This document shows positions 53,798 through 62,611 of a DNA stretch of 64,000 nt, in pieces. The stretch's first letter is position 1. The number at the start of each line of letters is the position of its first letter. The position numbers were made by a program, and so were the translations under genes. The notes beneath the pieces are model-generated. The model saw only the letters and a program-made list of their open reading frames with translations. It was not told the DNA's origin and did no database searches. Origin of the DNA: Burkholderia glumae LMG 2196 = ATCC 33617 (GTDB lineage Bacteria; Pseudomonadota; Gammaproteobacteria; Burkholderiales; Burkholderiaceae); the NCBI RefSeq assembly GCF_000960995.1, contig NZ_CP009434.1:744001-808000 (forward strand), read 5' to 3'.

Positions 53798-54541
53798 ATG
53801 GTCGGAAAACTGCTGGTGCGCGGGATGCTCGCAGGCATCGCCGCCGGTCTGCTCACGTTCGGTTTCGCCCGCATCGCCGGCGAGCCGCAGGTCGATCAGG
53901 CGATCGGGTTCGAGCAGAAGCTCGATGCGGCCAGGGGCGAGGCGCCCGAGCCCGAACTCGTCGGCCGCCCGACGCAGGCCGGCCTCGGCCTCGGCACCGG
54001 CGTGGTGGTATATGGCGCCGCGCTCGGCGGGCTGTTCGCGCTGACCTTCGCATTCGCCTACGGCCGCATCGGCAGCACGCGGCCGCGCACCTTGTCGGCC
54101 TGCCTGGCGCTGGCCGCCTACGTCGCGCTGGTGATCGTGCCGAGCCTGAAGTATCCGGCGAACCCGCCCTCGGTCGGCGATCCCGAGACGATCGGCTATC
54201 GTACCGGGCTGTTCTTCTTGATGATCGCGATCTCGATCGCGGTCTCGGTGTTCTCGCTGAACCTGCGCCGCGCGCTGGCCGCCCGCCTGGGCCAGTGGAA
54301 CGCGTCGATCGCGGCCGGGCTGGTGTTCCTCGCGATCATCACGGCCGTGCAGCTCGCGCTGCCGGCCATCGACGAGGTGCCGGCCGCGTTCCCGGCCGTG
54401 GTGCTCTGGAAATTCCGCGTTGCCGCGCTCGGCATGCAGGCGATCCTCTGGGCCACGATCGGGCTGCTGTTCGGCGCGCTGGTCGAACGCGGCGGCCTGA
54501 TGCCGGCCCCGCGTCGCGGCGGCCCGGCCGCGGCGCGCTGA
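53798..54541 (+). CDS. cbtA: Cobalt transporter CbtA
   Basis: A 247-residue membrane protein with about five to six helices. LLVRGMLAGIAAGLLTFGFARIAGEPQVDQAI at the N-terminus and the segment VPSLKYPANPPSVGDPETIGYRTG near residue 110-135 are typical of CbtA. It is the main membrane subunit of the predicted cobalt transporter and lies 13 bp after cbtB, under the same riboswitch. A hairpin follows the gene. Confidence 0.93.
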   Translation: MVGKLLVRGMLAGIAAGLLTFGFARIAGEPQVDQAIGFEQKLDAARGEAPEPELVGRPTQAGLGLGTGVVVYGAALGGLFALTFAFAYGRIGSTRPRTLSACLALAAYVALVIVPSLKYPANPPSVGDPETIGYRTGLFFLMIAISIAVSVFSLNLRRALAARLGQWNASIAAGLVFLAIITAVQLALPAIDEVPAAFPAVVLWKFRVAALGMQAILWATIGLLFGALVERGGLMPAPRRGGPAAAR

Positions 54542-54574
54542 GCGTCCGCGCGTTCGCGATACGGCGGCGGCACG

Positions 54575-54603
54575 ACGGCCACTTCGGTGGCCGTTCGCCT
54601 TTA
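54575..54603 (+). terminator. Terminator-like hairpin after cbtA
   Basis: An 8-bp stem (ACGGCCAC with GTGGCCGT) closed by a TTCG tetraloop, 34 bp after the cbtA stop, followed by a short pyrimidine-rich tail. Confidence 0.65.
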
Positions 54604-54642
54604 TACTGAATCCGCCCTGTTGCTTCGCGAGGCTCCCTGTCC

Positions 54643-55284
54643 GTGAAAATCCGCGCTGCCTTCGTTGCCGAGCTCGCCGTCAATTTCGTGCTGCCCTGGG
54701 TCGTCTATCGGCTCTCGCTGCCCTACTGGGGTGAGACGGGCGCCTTGTACGCCTCGGCGGTGCCGCCGCTCGCATGGGGCATCGTCGAGTTCGCGAAGAC
54801 ACGGCGCGTGGACGCGCTTTCCGCGATCGCGCTGCTCGGCATCACGCTGTCGATCGCGATGCTGGCGATGGGCGGCAGCCCGCGGCTGCTGCTGATCCGC
54901 GAGTCGTTCGTGTCGGGCACGATCGGCATCGTGTTTCTGGTGTCGCTGCTGTTCCGGCGGCCGATCACCTACTACCTGACGCGCGCCACCATGGCGCGCG
55001 AAGGCGAGGGCGGAGGCGAGGGCGGCGTCGCGCGCTTCGAGACGCTGTGGAGCGAGAGCGCCGCGGTGCGTGCCGCGCTGCGCCTCATCACGCTCGCCTG
55101 GGGCGTCGGCCTCGTGATCGAGTGCGCGCTGCGCAGCTGGTGCGCCTGGGCCTGGCCGATCGAGCGCACGCTCGTGATCACGCCGATCCTCAGCTACGCG
55201 ATCTTCGGCGGGCTGCTGTGCTGGACCTTCTGGTTCCGCAAGCGCATGCGCGGCCGCGTGGCCGTGGGCGAGGCCACGCTCTGA
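54643..55284 (+). CDS. VC0807-family integral membrane protein
   Basis: A 213-residue protein with about six hydrophobic helices, starting FVAELAVNFVLPWVVYRLSLPYWG. The layout and the segment RRVDALSAIALLGITLSIAMLAMGGSPRLLLIRESFVSGTIGIVFLVSLLFRRPITYYL match the VC0807 group of conserved membrane proteins. Function is unknown. It stands alone after the cbtBA terminator. The assignment is from overall pattern and so tentative. Confidence 0.7.
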   Translation: MKIRAAFVAELAVNFVLPWVVYRLSLPYWGETGALYASAVPPLAWGIVEFAKTRRVDALSAIALLGITLSIAMLAMGGSPRLLLIRESFVSGTIGIVFLVSLLFRRPITYYLTRATMAREGEGGGEGGVARFETLWSESAAVRAALRLITLAWGVGLVIECALRSWCAWAWPIERTLVITPILSYAIFGGLLCWTFWFRKRMRGRVAVGEATL

Positions 55285-55321
55285 GTTCGTCGGCGGCCCG
55301 CATCGGGCCGCTGTCCTTTGG

Positions 55322-55358
55322 CGCGTTCCCCTGCCTCGCGTTTCCCTGCCTCGCGTTC
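55322..55358. repeat. 15-bp direct repeat
   Basis: Two adjacent copies of a 15-bp unit (CGCGTTCCCCTGCCT, one mismatch) and a partial third, in the 330-bp gap before the MFS gene. Of no evident function. Confidence 0.6.
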
Positions 55359-55486
55359 GCGGCTCGAGTCAGCCGCTCGTCCGCCGCTTGTCCGCCGCTT
55401 CGCGCGCGGTTCGAGGCGCCGCGCACGGCGCGCTGCCGGCTCGGCCGTTCGGCGCAATGGCGACGGCCATTGGTAGTAATCCGGCG

Positions 55487-55519
55487 TTGACCGAGCTTGC
55501 GGCGCAACACTAAAGTGTT
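55487..55519 (+). promoter_or_regulatory. Candidate promoter and operator of the MFS gene
   Basis: TTGACC (55487-55492), an 18-bp spacer and TAAAGT (55511-55516). The inverted repeat AACACT-AA-AGTGTT (55506-55519) covers the -10, as a repressor site would. Confidence 0.4.
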
Positions 55520-55615
55520 CTGATCCGGAACCGAAGTTCGAGATACGAATTTCGCTCCGCCGAATCCGAATCGAAGCAGCGGCGCGATCCACCCGCGCGG
55601 CGCAGGAGACCCGCG

Positions 55616-56974
55616 ATGAATCGCAGCCCCATCGTGAACGTGCAGACGTTCATCAATGAACAGCCGTTCGGCGCGTTCCAATGGCTGATCTTCCTGATGT
55701 GCTTCGTGATCGTGCTGCTCGACGGCTTCGACACGGCGGCGATCGGCTTCATCGCGCCGTCGCTGCTTTCCGAATGGCATCTGACCAAGCCCGATCTGGC
55801 GCCGGTGCTCAGCGCGGCGCTGTTCGGGCTGGCCTGCGGCGCGCTCGTTTCCGGCCCGCTGTCGGACCGGCTCGGGCGGCGCGCGCTGTTGATCGGCTCG
55901 GTGCTGTTGTTCGGCGTGGCGTGCCTGGCCTCGGCGTTCGCGTCGAGCATCGGCACGCTGACGACGCTGCGCTTCGTGACGGGCGTGGGCCTCGGCGCCG
56001 CGATGCCGAACGCGGTCACGATGATGGGCGAGTTCTGCCCGGATAGGCGCCGCGCCACGCTGATCAACCTGATGTTTTGCGGCTTTCCGCTCGGCGCCGC
56101 GTTCGGCGGCTTCCTGGCCGCCTGGATGATTCCGCAGTTCGGCTGGCGCAGCGTGCTGCTGGCGGGCGGCGTCGCGCCGCTCGTGCTGGCCGTGGCGCTC
56201 GTCGCGCGGATGCCGGAATCGGTGCGCTTCATGGTGGCCACGCGCCGGCCCGTCGAGCGGATTCGCGCGACGCTCGCGCGCGTGTCGGCACGCGCGCGCG
56301 AGGCCGGCTCGTTCGTGCTGACGGAGACGGTGCCGCGCACCGAGGGTAAGGGCGCGGCGGTGGTGCTGTCGCGCCCGTACCGGGTGGGCTCGGTGATGCT
56401 GTGGATCGCCTATTTCATGGGCCTGGTGATCTTCTACGCCTCGATCAACTGGATGCCGATCCTGCTCAAGGACGCGGGGCTCGCTCCGAAGGCGGCCACG
56501 CTGATCTCGGCGCTATTCCCGCTCGGCGGCGTGGGCGCGGTGCTCAGCGGCGCGCTGATGGATCGCTTCAACGCGAACCGCGTGGTGGCCGTCTGCTATG
56601 CGCTGACGGCGGTGAGCGTCTACGCGATCGGGCAGGCGGCCGGCAACGTCGGCGCGCTGGTGGTGGTGGTGTTCCTGGCCGGCGTGCTGATGAACACGGC
56701 GCAGTCGTCGCTGCCGGCGCTGGCCGCCGCGTTCTATCCCACCTCGGGGCGCGGCACCGGGGTGGCCTGGATGCTCGGCATCGGCCGCTTCGGCGGGATC
56801 GCGGGCTCGTTCCTGGTGGCCGAACTGACGGCCCGGCACGTGTCGTTCTCGGGCGTGTTCGCCACCATCGCGGTGGCGGGCCTGGTGTCGTGCGCGGCGC
56901 TGCTGGTCAAGCAGGGCGTGCGGCCGCAGCAGGCGGCGCAAGGCGGCGAGCAGGCGGAGTCACTCGGCCATTGA
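55616..56974 (+). CDS. MFS transporter, aromatic acid:H+ symporter family
   Basis: A 452-residue transporter with twelve predicted helices. The first-helix motif LLDGFDTAAIGFIAPSL and the loop 2-3 motif GPLSDRLGRRALL are those of the AAHS group (PcaK, MucK, BenK). A second loop motif, ALMDRFNANRV, lies between helices 8 and 9. These carriers import benzoate-type or hydroxybenzoate-type acids with protons. It is monocistronic with its own promoter region. The substrate is not determined, since no catabolic genes are adjacent. Confidence 0.9.
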   Translation: MNRSPIVNVQTFINEQPFGAFQWLIFLMCFVIVLLDGFDTAAIGFIAPSLLSEWHLTKPDLAPVLSAALFGLACGALVSGPLSDRLGRRALLIGSVLLFGVACLASAFASSIGTLTTLRFVTGVGLGAAMPNAVTMMGEFCPDRRRATLINLMFCGFPLGAAFGGFLAAWMIPQFGWRSVLLAGGVAPLVLAVALVARMPESVRFMVATRRPVERIRATLARVSARAREAGSFVLTETVPRTEGKGAAVVLSRPYRVGSVMLWIAYFMGLVIFYASINWMPILLKDAGLAPKAATLISALFPLGGVGAVLSGALMDRFNANRVVAVCYALTAVSVYAIGQAAGNVGALVVVVFLAGVLMNTAQSSLPALAAAFYPTSGRGTGVAWMLGIGRFGGIAGSFLVAELTARHVSFSGVFATIAVAGLVSCAALLVKQGVRPQQAAQGGEQAESLGH

Positions 56975-56992
56975 GCCGCGGCGCGGCCGGCC

Positions 56993-57478
56993 TCAGGCGT
57001 CCGCCGCCGGCTTCGGCGTGGGCGCCGGCTTGGGCGCGTGGCGCGCCAGGAAGCGGTCGAACTGCGAGGCGAACGCCTTGCTGTCATGCGCGCCGTACGG
57101 CGCCGGACCGCCGGTGTCGACGCCCGAGCCGCGCAACTGCTCCATCACCTCGCGCATCGTCAGCCGTTCCTGGATGTTCTCGCGGCTGAACCAGTTGCCG
57201 CGCGGGTCCAGCACGTGCGCGCCCTTGTCGAGCGCGGCGGCGGCCAGCGGGATGTCGGCCGTGATCACGAGGTCGCCGGCTCCGGCCAGCTCGACGATGC
57301 GCCGGTCGGCCGCATCGAATCCGGCCGGCACCTGCAAGGCCTTGATGAACGGCGAGGGCGGCGTGCGCAGCGGCTGGTTCGCCACCAGCGTGACGCCCAT
57401 CTCGAGCCGCCGCGCGGCCCGGAACAGCATCTCCTTGACCACCACCGGGCAGGCGTCCGCGTCAACCAGCACTTGCAT
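56993..57478 (-). CDS. YaiI/YqxD-family (UPF0178) protein
   Basis: A 161-residue DUF188 protein, probably PIN-like nuclease fold. It has MQVLVDADACPVVVKEMLFRAARR at the start, the acidic residues of VITADIPLAAAAL near 95 and GPAPYGAHDSKAFASQFDRFLAR near the end, all family hallmarks. The function is not established. Convergent with the MFS gene and monocistronic. Confidence 0.92.
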   Translation of the reverse strand: MQVLVDADACPVVVKEMLFRAARRLEMGVTLVANQPLRTPPSPFIKALQVPAGFDAADRRIVELAGAGDLVITADIPLAAAALDKGAHVLDPRGNWFSRENIQERLTMREVMEQLRGSGVDTGGPAPYGAHDSKAFASQFDRFLARHAPKPAPTPKPAADA

Positions 57479-57649
57479 CGCATCGATCCGTGAAAGAGGG
57501 GCAAGCGCGCATGTTACCGCGCCCGCCCGCGGCGGTGCCGCCGGCTGCCAGCCGAGCGGCCGGCGGCGCGCCGGTGTCGATGCCGGCGACGTCGTCGGCC
57601 GAGACGCGGCATCCGCCGTTCGGGGCCGCCACGCCGGGCGGCGCGCGTT

Positions 57650-58285
57650 TCATCGTTGCGGCCGCCACGCCTCGAACGTCACCGGCCGGGCCCGGTCCGC
57701 GCGCTCGACCGTTACGTGATCGGGCAGCAGCGCGTCGGCGTTCGGGCTCGGGTCGCGGTTCATCTCGCTGTCGTGGACGATTCGCTGATGGAACAGCCAG
57801 GTGCGCCGGGCCGGGTCGTAGTGGAACGTGACGTTGTCGCTCCAGTGGTTCGGGCCGCCCGCCACGCCGTTCTGCACCGAGAAGTAACGGTGCTTGATCG
57901 CGAGCCCGTCGCTGTCGAGGTCGAGATACGGGTCGCCCGACACGCCGCCTTCGTCGGCACGCATCACCACGTGGTCGTTGCGTGCCGCGAGCGCGTAGCC
58001 GCCGTCGGCGCGCTGCGTGAAAACGAGCAGCGGGCGCGGCGACGGCGGCGCGCCGTTGGCGGCGGGACGCGCCACCACGACGAGGTAGTCGGTGCGCCCG
58101 GCGTCGGTCAGCGAGCCGGCCAGATGGTCGAGCACGGTGTAGCCGGGCGGCAGTAGCCGCACGAGCGCGGCCGGCAGGGCCGGGTTGCCGGGGCAGCGCG
58201 AGGGCGCCGCATCGCAGGCGGCGAACGCGCCGCTGCCGGCGCCGAGGGCGAGCGCCGCCACGGCGGCGCGGACGATTCGTTTCAT
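57650..58285 (-). CDS. Exported protein of unknown function
   Basis: A 211-residue protein with a Sec signal peptide (MKRIVRAAVAALALGAGSGAFA, cleavage about residue 22). The mature part has repeated acidic turn segments (DPYLDLDSDGLAIKHRYFSVQNGVAGG), suggesting a beta-rich, perhaps calcium-binding or VCBS-like fold. I do not recognise a named family. It ends 39 bp upstream of the lepB-like start of the neighbouring block, on the same strand, and could be cotranscribed with it. Confidence 0.8.
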   Translation of the reverse strand: MKRIVRAAVAALALGAGSGAFAACDAAPSRCPGNPALPAALVRLLPPGYTVLDHLAGSLTDAGRTDYLVVVARPAANGAPPSPRPLLVFTQRADGGYALAARNDHVVMRADEGGVSGDPYLDLDSDGLAIKHRYFSVQNGVAGGPNHWSDNVTFHYDPARRTWLFHQRIVHDSEMNRDPSPNADALLPDHVTVERADRARPVTFEAWRPQR

Positions 58286-58324
58286 GGCATGGGGGCGATG
58301 GACGGGGCGGAGCCGCCGCCTGGT

Positions 58325-59011
58325 TCAGCCGAGCGGCGCGTCGAGCCGGCGCCCGAAGCGGTCCAGGCGCGGCAGGTAGTCGTGCGAGGGATCGAGCGAG
58401 AACGCCACGCGCCGCGCGCGGCCCATGATCTCGTCGCGCGGGAAGAAGCCGAAATAGCGCGAATCGGCGCTGTTGTCGCGATTGTCGCCGAGCATCAGGT
58501 ACTGCCCCTTCGGCACCACGACCGGGCCGAACGAATCGCGCGGGCTCGGCGCGTCGGGCGAGAGCCGCACGATGCGCGCGCTGCCGTCGATGCGCTCGGC
58601 CAGGTATTCGCCGGGCGAGGCGGCATCGCTGCGCAGCAGGTTGGTGCCCACCGGCCGGTAGGCGGCGCGCACCCCGTTGATCAGCAGCACGTTGTTGCGC
58701 AGCTCCACGGTGTCGCCGGGCAGGCCGATCAGCCGCTTGACCAGCAGCTCGTGTGCGGCGGCCGAGTCGATCGTCACGATATCGCCGCGCTGCGGTTCGT
58801 GCAGCCGCGCCAGACGGATGTGCGTAAACGGCACGCGCAGGTCGTAGGCCATCTTGTCGACGAGGATCCGGTCGCCGATGCGGATGGTCGGCAGCATCGA
58901 GCCGCTCGGCACCACGTTCCAGTCGGCTATCGCGCTGCGGAAGATCACCATCAGAAACAGAAACGCGAGGAAGCCCTTGTTGGCTTTCCAGAGCCTGACG
59001 ATCATGCGCAT
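58325..59011 (-). CDS. lepB: Signal peptidase I
   Basis: A 228-residue S26 peptidase that removes signal peptides at the periplasmic face of the membrane. An N-terminal membrane segment (GFLAFLFLMVIFRSAIADW, about residues 12-30) is followed by the catalytic Ser in VPSGSMLPTIRIGDRILVDK, the general-base Lys in LLVKRLIGLPGDTV and the GDNRDNSADSRYFGF box. It is shorter than the housekeeping LepB of the group (about 297 residues), having one membrane helix, so it may be a second signal peptidase. The ATG at 59011 is preferred; another lies at 59005. Confidence 0.93.
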   Translation of the reverse strand: MRMIVRLWKANKGFLAFLFLMVIFRSAIADWNVVPSGSMLPTIRIGDRILVDKMAYDLRVPFTHIRLARLHEPQRGDIVTIDSAAAHELLVKRLIGLPGDTVELRNNVLLINGVRAAYRPVGTNLLRSDAASPGEYLAERIDGSARIVRLSPDAPSPRDSFGPVVVPKGQYLMLGDNRDNSADSRYFGFFPRDEIMGRARRVAFSLDPSHDYLPRLDRFGRRLDAPLG

Positions 59012-59535
59012 GGTGGGGTGGGCCGCGTCGCGGCCGATGTTTCGGGTAAGCCGACTATACCCGAAGCGCCCGCGGCGTTGCGTTGGGTGGGGTGGCGCGG
59101 GCGGCACGGCGCCGGCGACGCGTCGTCCGGCAGGTGCTCGCGGCGCCTCGCGGCACGCCGCGGGCACGTTTCCCACGCATGGCCGGGAACGGTCCGCCGC
59201 CGGAAAAGACGCGGCTCGACCGCGCGAGTCTTGCGCCAGATCCCCATGCGCACCGGACTGAAAAGATAAGATTTCGCCGATATGTCGACGGTTCGCGGCC
59301 GCCCTTCGCGCGATGCCCCTTCGTCTTGCCGAGAAGGCCCGGCCCCGGCCCCGGACCTGGGTCCGACTCACCGCCGGGCCGCGGGCGCGCATCGCGATCG
59401 CGCCGGCCCGCCACGGCAGCGCGGTGCCTGCCGCCCGCCTCATGTCATTGCCCGTTCCCATCGCCCCAGCGAGCGCAATCCGGCTGGGATTGTCCTGGTG
59501 GACAGCGGCACGCCGTCCAAACAGGAGCCCTAACG
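59012..59535. other. Non-coding stretch between lepB and DASS remnant
   Basis: About 520 bp without a convincing gene; open frames are out-of-phase GC artefacts. It should contain promoters for both flanking genes, but no clear boxes were found. Confidence 0.5.
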
Positions 59536-60324
59536 ATGAGCAGGCCGGAACATGGCACGGCACCACCCGTTACCCCGAAGTCGTTTCCGCTCGGCCTCGC
59601 GGCCGGCGTGGCAGTCCTGATCGCCGTGCTGCTGCTGCCCGCGCCCGCCGGCCTGCCCCCGGCCGGGCAGCGGATGCTGGCGATCCTCGGGTTCGCGGTC
59701 GTGGTGTGGCTCACCGAGGCCGTCTCCTACGAGGCCGGCGCGATCCTCGTCGCGTCGCTGATGGCGTTTCTCGTGGGCACCGCGCCCACCGTGCGGGACC
59801 CGGGCGTGGCCTACGGCACCTCGCGCGCCATCGGCATGGCGCTGGCCGGCTTCTCGAATCCGGCGCTCGCGCCGTGCATCGCGGCGGCCATCACGCTGGC
59901 CGGGCTCGACCGCCGCATCGCGCTCGTCATGCTCGCGCGGATCGGCACCGGCACGCGGCGCGTGAGGATCGGCGCGATCGCCGTGACGATCCTGCTCTGG
60001 CCGGCGGCGCCGAGCGCCCCCGCGCGCGGCGCCCGCGTGGTGCCGATCATGATGGGCGTGGACAAGCGCTCGAACGTGGTGGCCCGCGTCATGATCGTCG
60101 TGGTGCAGGCCACCCGCATCTGGAACATCGGCATTCAAACCGCGGCCGCGCAGCACCTGCTGATGGCCGGCGTCACGCAGAAGACGCTCGGCGCGCACGT
60201 GAGCTGGGCCTCGCGGTTCGCGGCCAGGCAGTTCGCGAAGCTCGGGACCGCGGTCAGCGTGACCGGCTCGGCGCGGCTGCCGGTGTTCGGCGCCGCCTAT
60301 TGGCGCCGGCTCGGCTGGCTGTAA
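59536..60324 (+). pseudogene. DASS (SLC13-type) anion transporter, internally deleted
   Basis: A 262-codon frame with strong DASS segments: AGQRMLAILGFAVVVWLTEAVSYEAGAILVASL, YGTSRAIGMALAGFSNPAL, LDRRIALVMLARIGTGTRRV, VVPIMMGVDKRSNVVARVMIVVVQATRIWNIGIQTAAAQ. Intact family members have about 470-500 residues. Here the joins are abrupt, charged residues break membrane segments, and the frame ends soon after the first half. It looks like a decayed succinate/dicarboxylate carrier. It is followed 30 bp later by an Ldh2-type dehydrogenase, so the pair was probably a transport-plus-oxidation operon. A short functional variant is unlikely. Confidence 0.7.
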
Positions 60325-60354
60325 GGCATGCAACCGGAAAAGGAGGTTCACGAC

Positions 60355-61410
60355 ATGCAGATATCCCTCGACGATGCGATTGCATTCGGCAAGCAGGTGC
60401 TGGGCGCGCTGAAGGTGCCCGACGACATCGCCGACGACGTCGCCCGCCATCTGGTCGAAGCGGACCGCGTCGGCTACACCAGCCACGGCGTGTCGATCCT
60501 GCCGACCTACTGCCAGGTGCTCGCGGACGGCCTGATCGACCCGGCCGGCCGCCCGAGCGTGCTGGCCGATCACGGCAGCCTGCTGATGTTCGAGGGCAAC
60601 CGCGGGCTCGGCCAGCACGTCGGCAAGGTGGTGGTGGAGCGGGCGATGACGCGCGCGCTCGACCGCGGCGTCTGCATCCTGACCCTGCGCAACAGCCACC
60701 ACCTGGGCCGGATGGGCCAGTACGGCGAGATGTGCGCGCACGCCGGCCTGGTGTTCATGGCGTTCGCCAACGTCACCAACCTCGCGCCGATGGTGGCGCC
60801 GGTCGGCGGCGCCGAGCCGCGCCTGACCTCCAACCCGCTGTGCTTCGCCGGGCCGCTGCCGAACGACCGGCCGCCGCTGGTGGTGGACATGGCCACCAGC
60901 GCGATCGCCGTGAACAAGGCGCGCGTGCTGGCGGCCAACGGCATGAAGGCGCCGCCGGGCTCGCTGATCGACAGCCGGGGCTGTCCGACCGACGACCCGA
61001 ACGTGCTGCAGGCCGATCCGCCCGGCTCGCTGCTGCCGTTCGGTGCCCATAAGGGCTATGCGCTCGGCGTGGTGGCCGAACTGCTGGCGGGCGTGCTGTC
61101 GGGCGGCGGCACGATCCAGCCCGGCAACCCTCGGCAGGGCGCCGTGACCAACAACATGTTTGCGATCGTGCTGAACCCGCAGATGGATTGCTCGTCCCCC
61201 TGGCGCTCGCACGAGGTGGAGGCGTTCATCGAATACCTGCTGTCCTGCCCGCGGCAGCCCGGCGCCGACCCCGTGCAGTACCCGGGCGAGTACGAGGCGC
61301 GCAACCGCCAGAAGTACCACGATCACATCGAGCTGAGCACGCCGATCTGGGCGTCGCTGACGCGGATGGCCGACGAACTCGGCGTGGTGCCGCCGGCCGC
61401 ACGGGCCTAG
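60355..61410 (+). CDS. Ldh2/malate-lactate dehydrogenase-family oxidoreductase
   Basis: A 351-residue NAD(P)-dependent dehydrogenase of the Ldh2 fold, which oxidises 2-hydroxyacids or related compounds. Visible are the catalytic His region LRNSHHLGRMGQYGEMCA, the cofactor-binding NPLCFAGPLPNDRPPLVVDMATS and the GAHKGYALGVVAELLAGVLSGG block. An AGGAGG site 8 nt upstream fixes the ATG at 60355. Nearness to the transporter remnant suggests a dicarboxylate or hydroxyacid substrate such as malate, lactate or ureidoglycolate; the exact one is unknown. Confidence 0.92.
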   Translation: MQISLDDAIAFGKQVLGALKVPDDIADDVARHLVEADRVGYTSHGVSILPTYCQVLADGLIDPAGRPSVLADHGSLLMFEGNRGLGQHVGKVVVERAMTRALDRGVCILTLRNSHHLGRMGQYGEMCAHAGLVFMAFANVTNLAPMVAPVGGAEPRLTSNPLCFAGPLPNDRPPLVVDMATSAIAVNKARVLAANGMKAPPGSLIDSRGCPTDDPNVLQADPPGSLLPFGAHKGYALGVVAELLAGVLSGGGTIQPGNPRQGAVTNNMFAIVLNPQMDCSSPWRSHEVEAFIEYLLSCPRQPGADPVQYPGEYEARNRQKYHDHIELSTPIWASLTRMADELGVVPPAARA

Positions 61411-61458
61411 CCTCGTCGGTCTCGTCGGTCTCGTCTGTCGGGGCGGGGCGGAGGGCGT

Positions 61459-62607
61459 TCAGGCCCGCACGAGGCCGCTGGTCGCGTGCCGCGCGCCGGC
61501 CTGCCCGAACAGCGTCGCGGCCGTGCGCTGCGGCTCGAGCCGCAGCGTTTCGGCCGCCGCGCCCGCGATCAGCGCATCGAGCGAGGCGGTCGGCTTGAGG
61601 TCGCGCCCTTCGTAGAGGTCGGCGCCGCGCAGGCCCGGCCAGTCGGCGATCACGCGCCCGCCCGCCACCGCGCCGCCGAGCAGCATCGCCACCGACGCCT
61701 GGCCGTGATCGGTGCCCCCCGTGCCGTTCGCCGCGGCGGTGCGCCCGAACTCGGTGGCCACCAGCACGGTGGTGTCGCGCCAGACCGGGCCGAGCCCGTC
61801 GCGCAACGCCGCGAGCATCGCGTCGAGCCCCTTCAGGACGTTCGCGAGGCGCGGGTTCTGCGCGCTGTGCGTGTCCCAGCCGCCGGTCTCGATCATCGCG
61901 ATGCGCGGGCCGTCGTCGCGTGCCAGGAAGCCCGCGGCCAGCTTGCCGACGCCGGCCGGGTCCTGGCGCGCGTGCGCATCGCCGGCCAGCCCGCGCGCGA
62001 CCATCGCCGAGGCCCACAGCGGCCCGAGCTGGGCGTCGCGCTCGTAGAGCGCGGCGACGCGCGCGAGCAGGTCGTCGGGGGCCTCGGGCAGCCCCGACGG
62101 CGCGTACGAGGTGACGCGCGCGTCGCCGCGCAGCGCAGCGGGCACCGTGGGCGCGAGTGCGATGGCGTTCTCGCGCGTGGCCGGCAGCATCGCCGCGAGC
62201 CGGTTCAGCCAGCCGTCCTTCAGCTGGTACGGCGCGCGGCCGCCCGTCTCGAGCACGTTCTGGCCGTCGAAATGCGAGCGGTCGCGATACGGCGACGCGA
62301 TCGCGTGGACGAACAGCGCCTGGCCGCCGGCGTACATCGCGGCCGTCTGCGCGAGCGAGGGATGCAGCGCGAACGTGCCGTCGAGCCGCGTGGCCTGCGC
62401 GGCGTCGATCGCGAGGTCGCCGCGCAGGCTCGCGTAGGCGGGCTCGGCATACGGCACGACGATGTTCAGGCCGTCGGCGGCGCCGCGCTGGATCACGAAC
62501 ACGAAGCGGCGTTCGCTCGCGACATTGGCGAACACCAGGCGCGGCGCGACGAGCAGGGCGCCGGCCGCGGCGGCGGTGCCGAGGAATCGGCGGCGGGTGG
62601 GCTGCAT
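61459..62607 (-). CDS. DUF1501-family Tat-exported protein
   Basis: A 382-residue protein with a twin-arginine signal (MQPTRRRFLGTAAAAGALLVAP, residues 1-22). The DUF1501 fold is sulfatase/alkaline-phosphatase-like and shows GAADGLNIVVPYAEP, ETGGWDTHSAQNPRLANVL and VLVATEFGRTAAANGTGGTDHGQASVAMLLGG with metal-type Asp and His residues. GGAG precedes the ATG at 62607. It begins 4 bp after the stop of a DUF1800 gene, and the two families are almost always paired. The function of the pair is unknown; periplasmic location follows from the signal. Confidence 0.93.
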   Translation of the reverse strand: MQPTRRRFLGTAAAAGALLVAPRLVFANVASERRFVFVIQRGAADGLNIVVPYAEPAYASLRGDLAIDAAQATRLDGTFALHPSLAQTAAMYAGGQALFVHAIASPYRDRSHFDGQNVLETGGRAPYQLKDGWLNRLAAMLPATRENAIALAPTVPAALRGDARVTSYAPSGLPEAPDDLLARVAALYERDAQLGPLWASAMVARGLAGDAHARQDPAGVGKLAAGFLARDDGPRIAMIETGGWDTHSAQNPRLANVLKGLDAMLAALRDGLGPVWRDTTVLVATEFGRTAAANGTGGTDHGQASVAMLLGGAVAGGRVIADWPGLRGADLYEGRDLKPTASLDALIAGAAAETLRLEPQRTAATLFGQAGARHATSGLVRA

Positions 62608-62611
62608 GGCG

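Noticed and set aside
61411..61450. Short TCTCGTCGG-like repeat after the Ldh2-type gene
   Set aside because: Two to three short copies only, with no hairpin or known motif.
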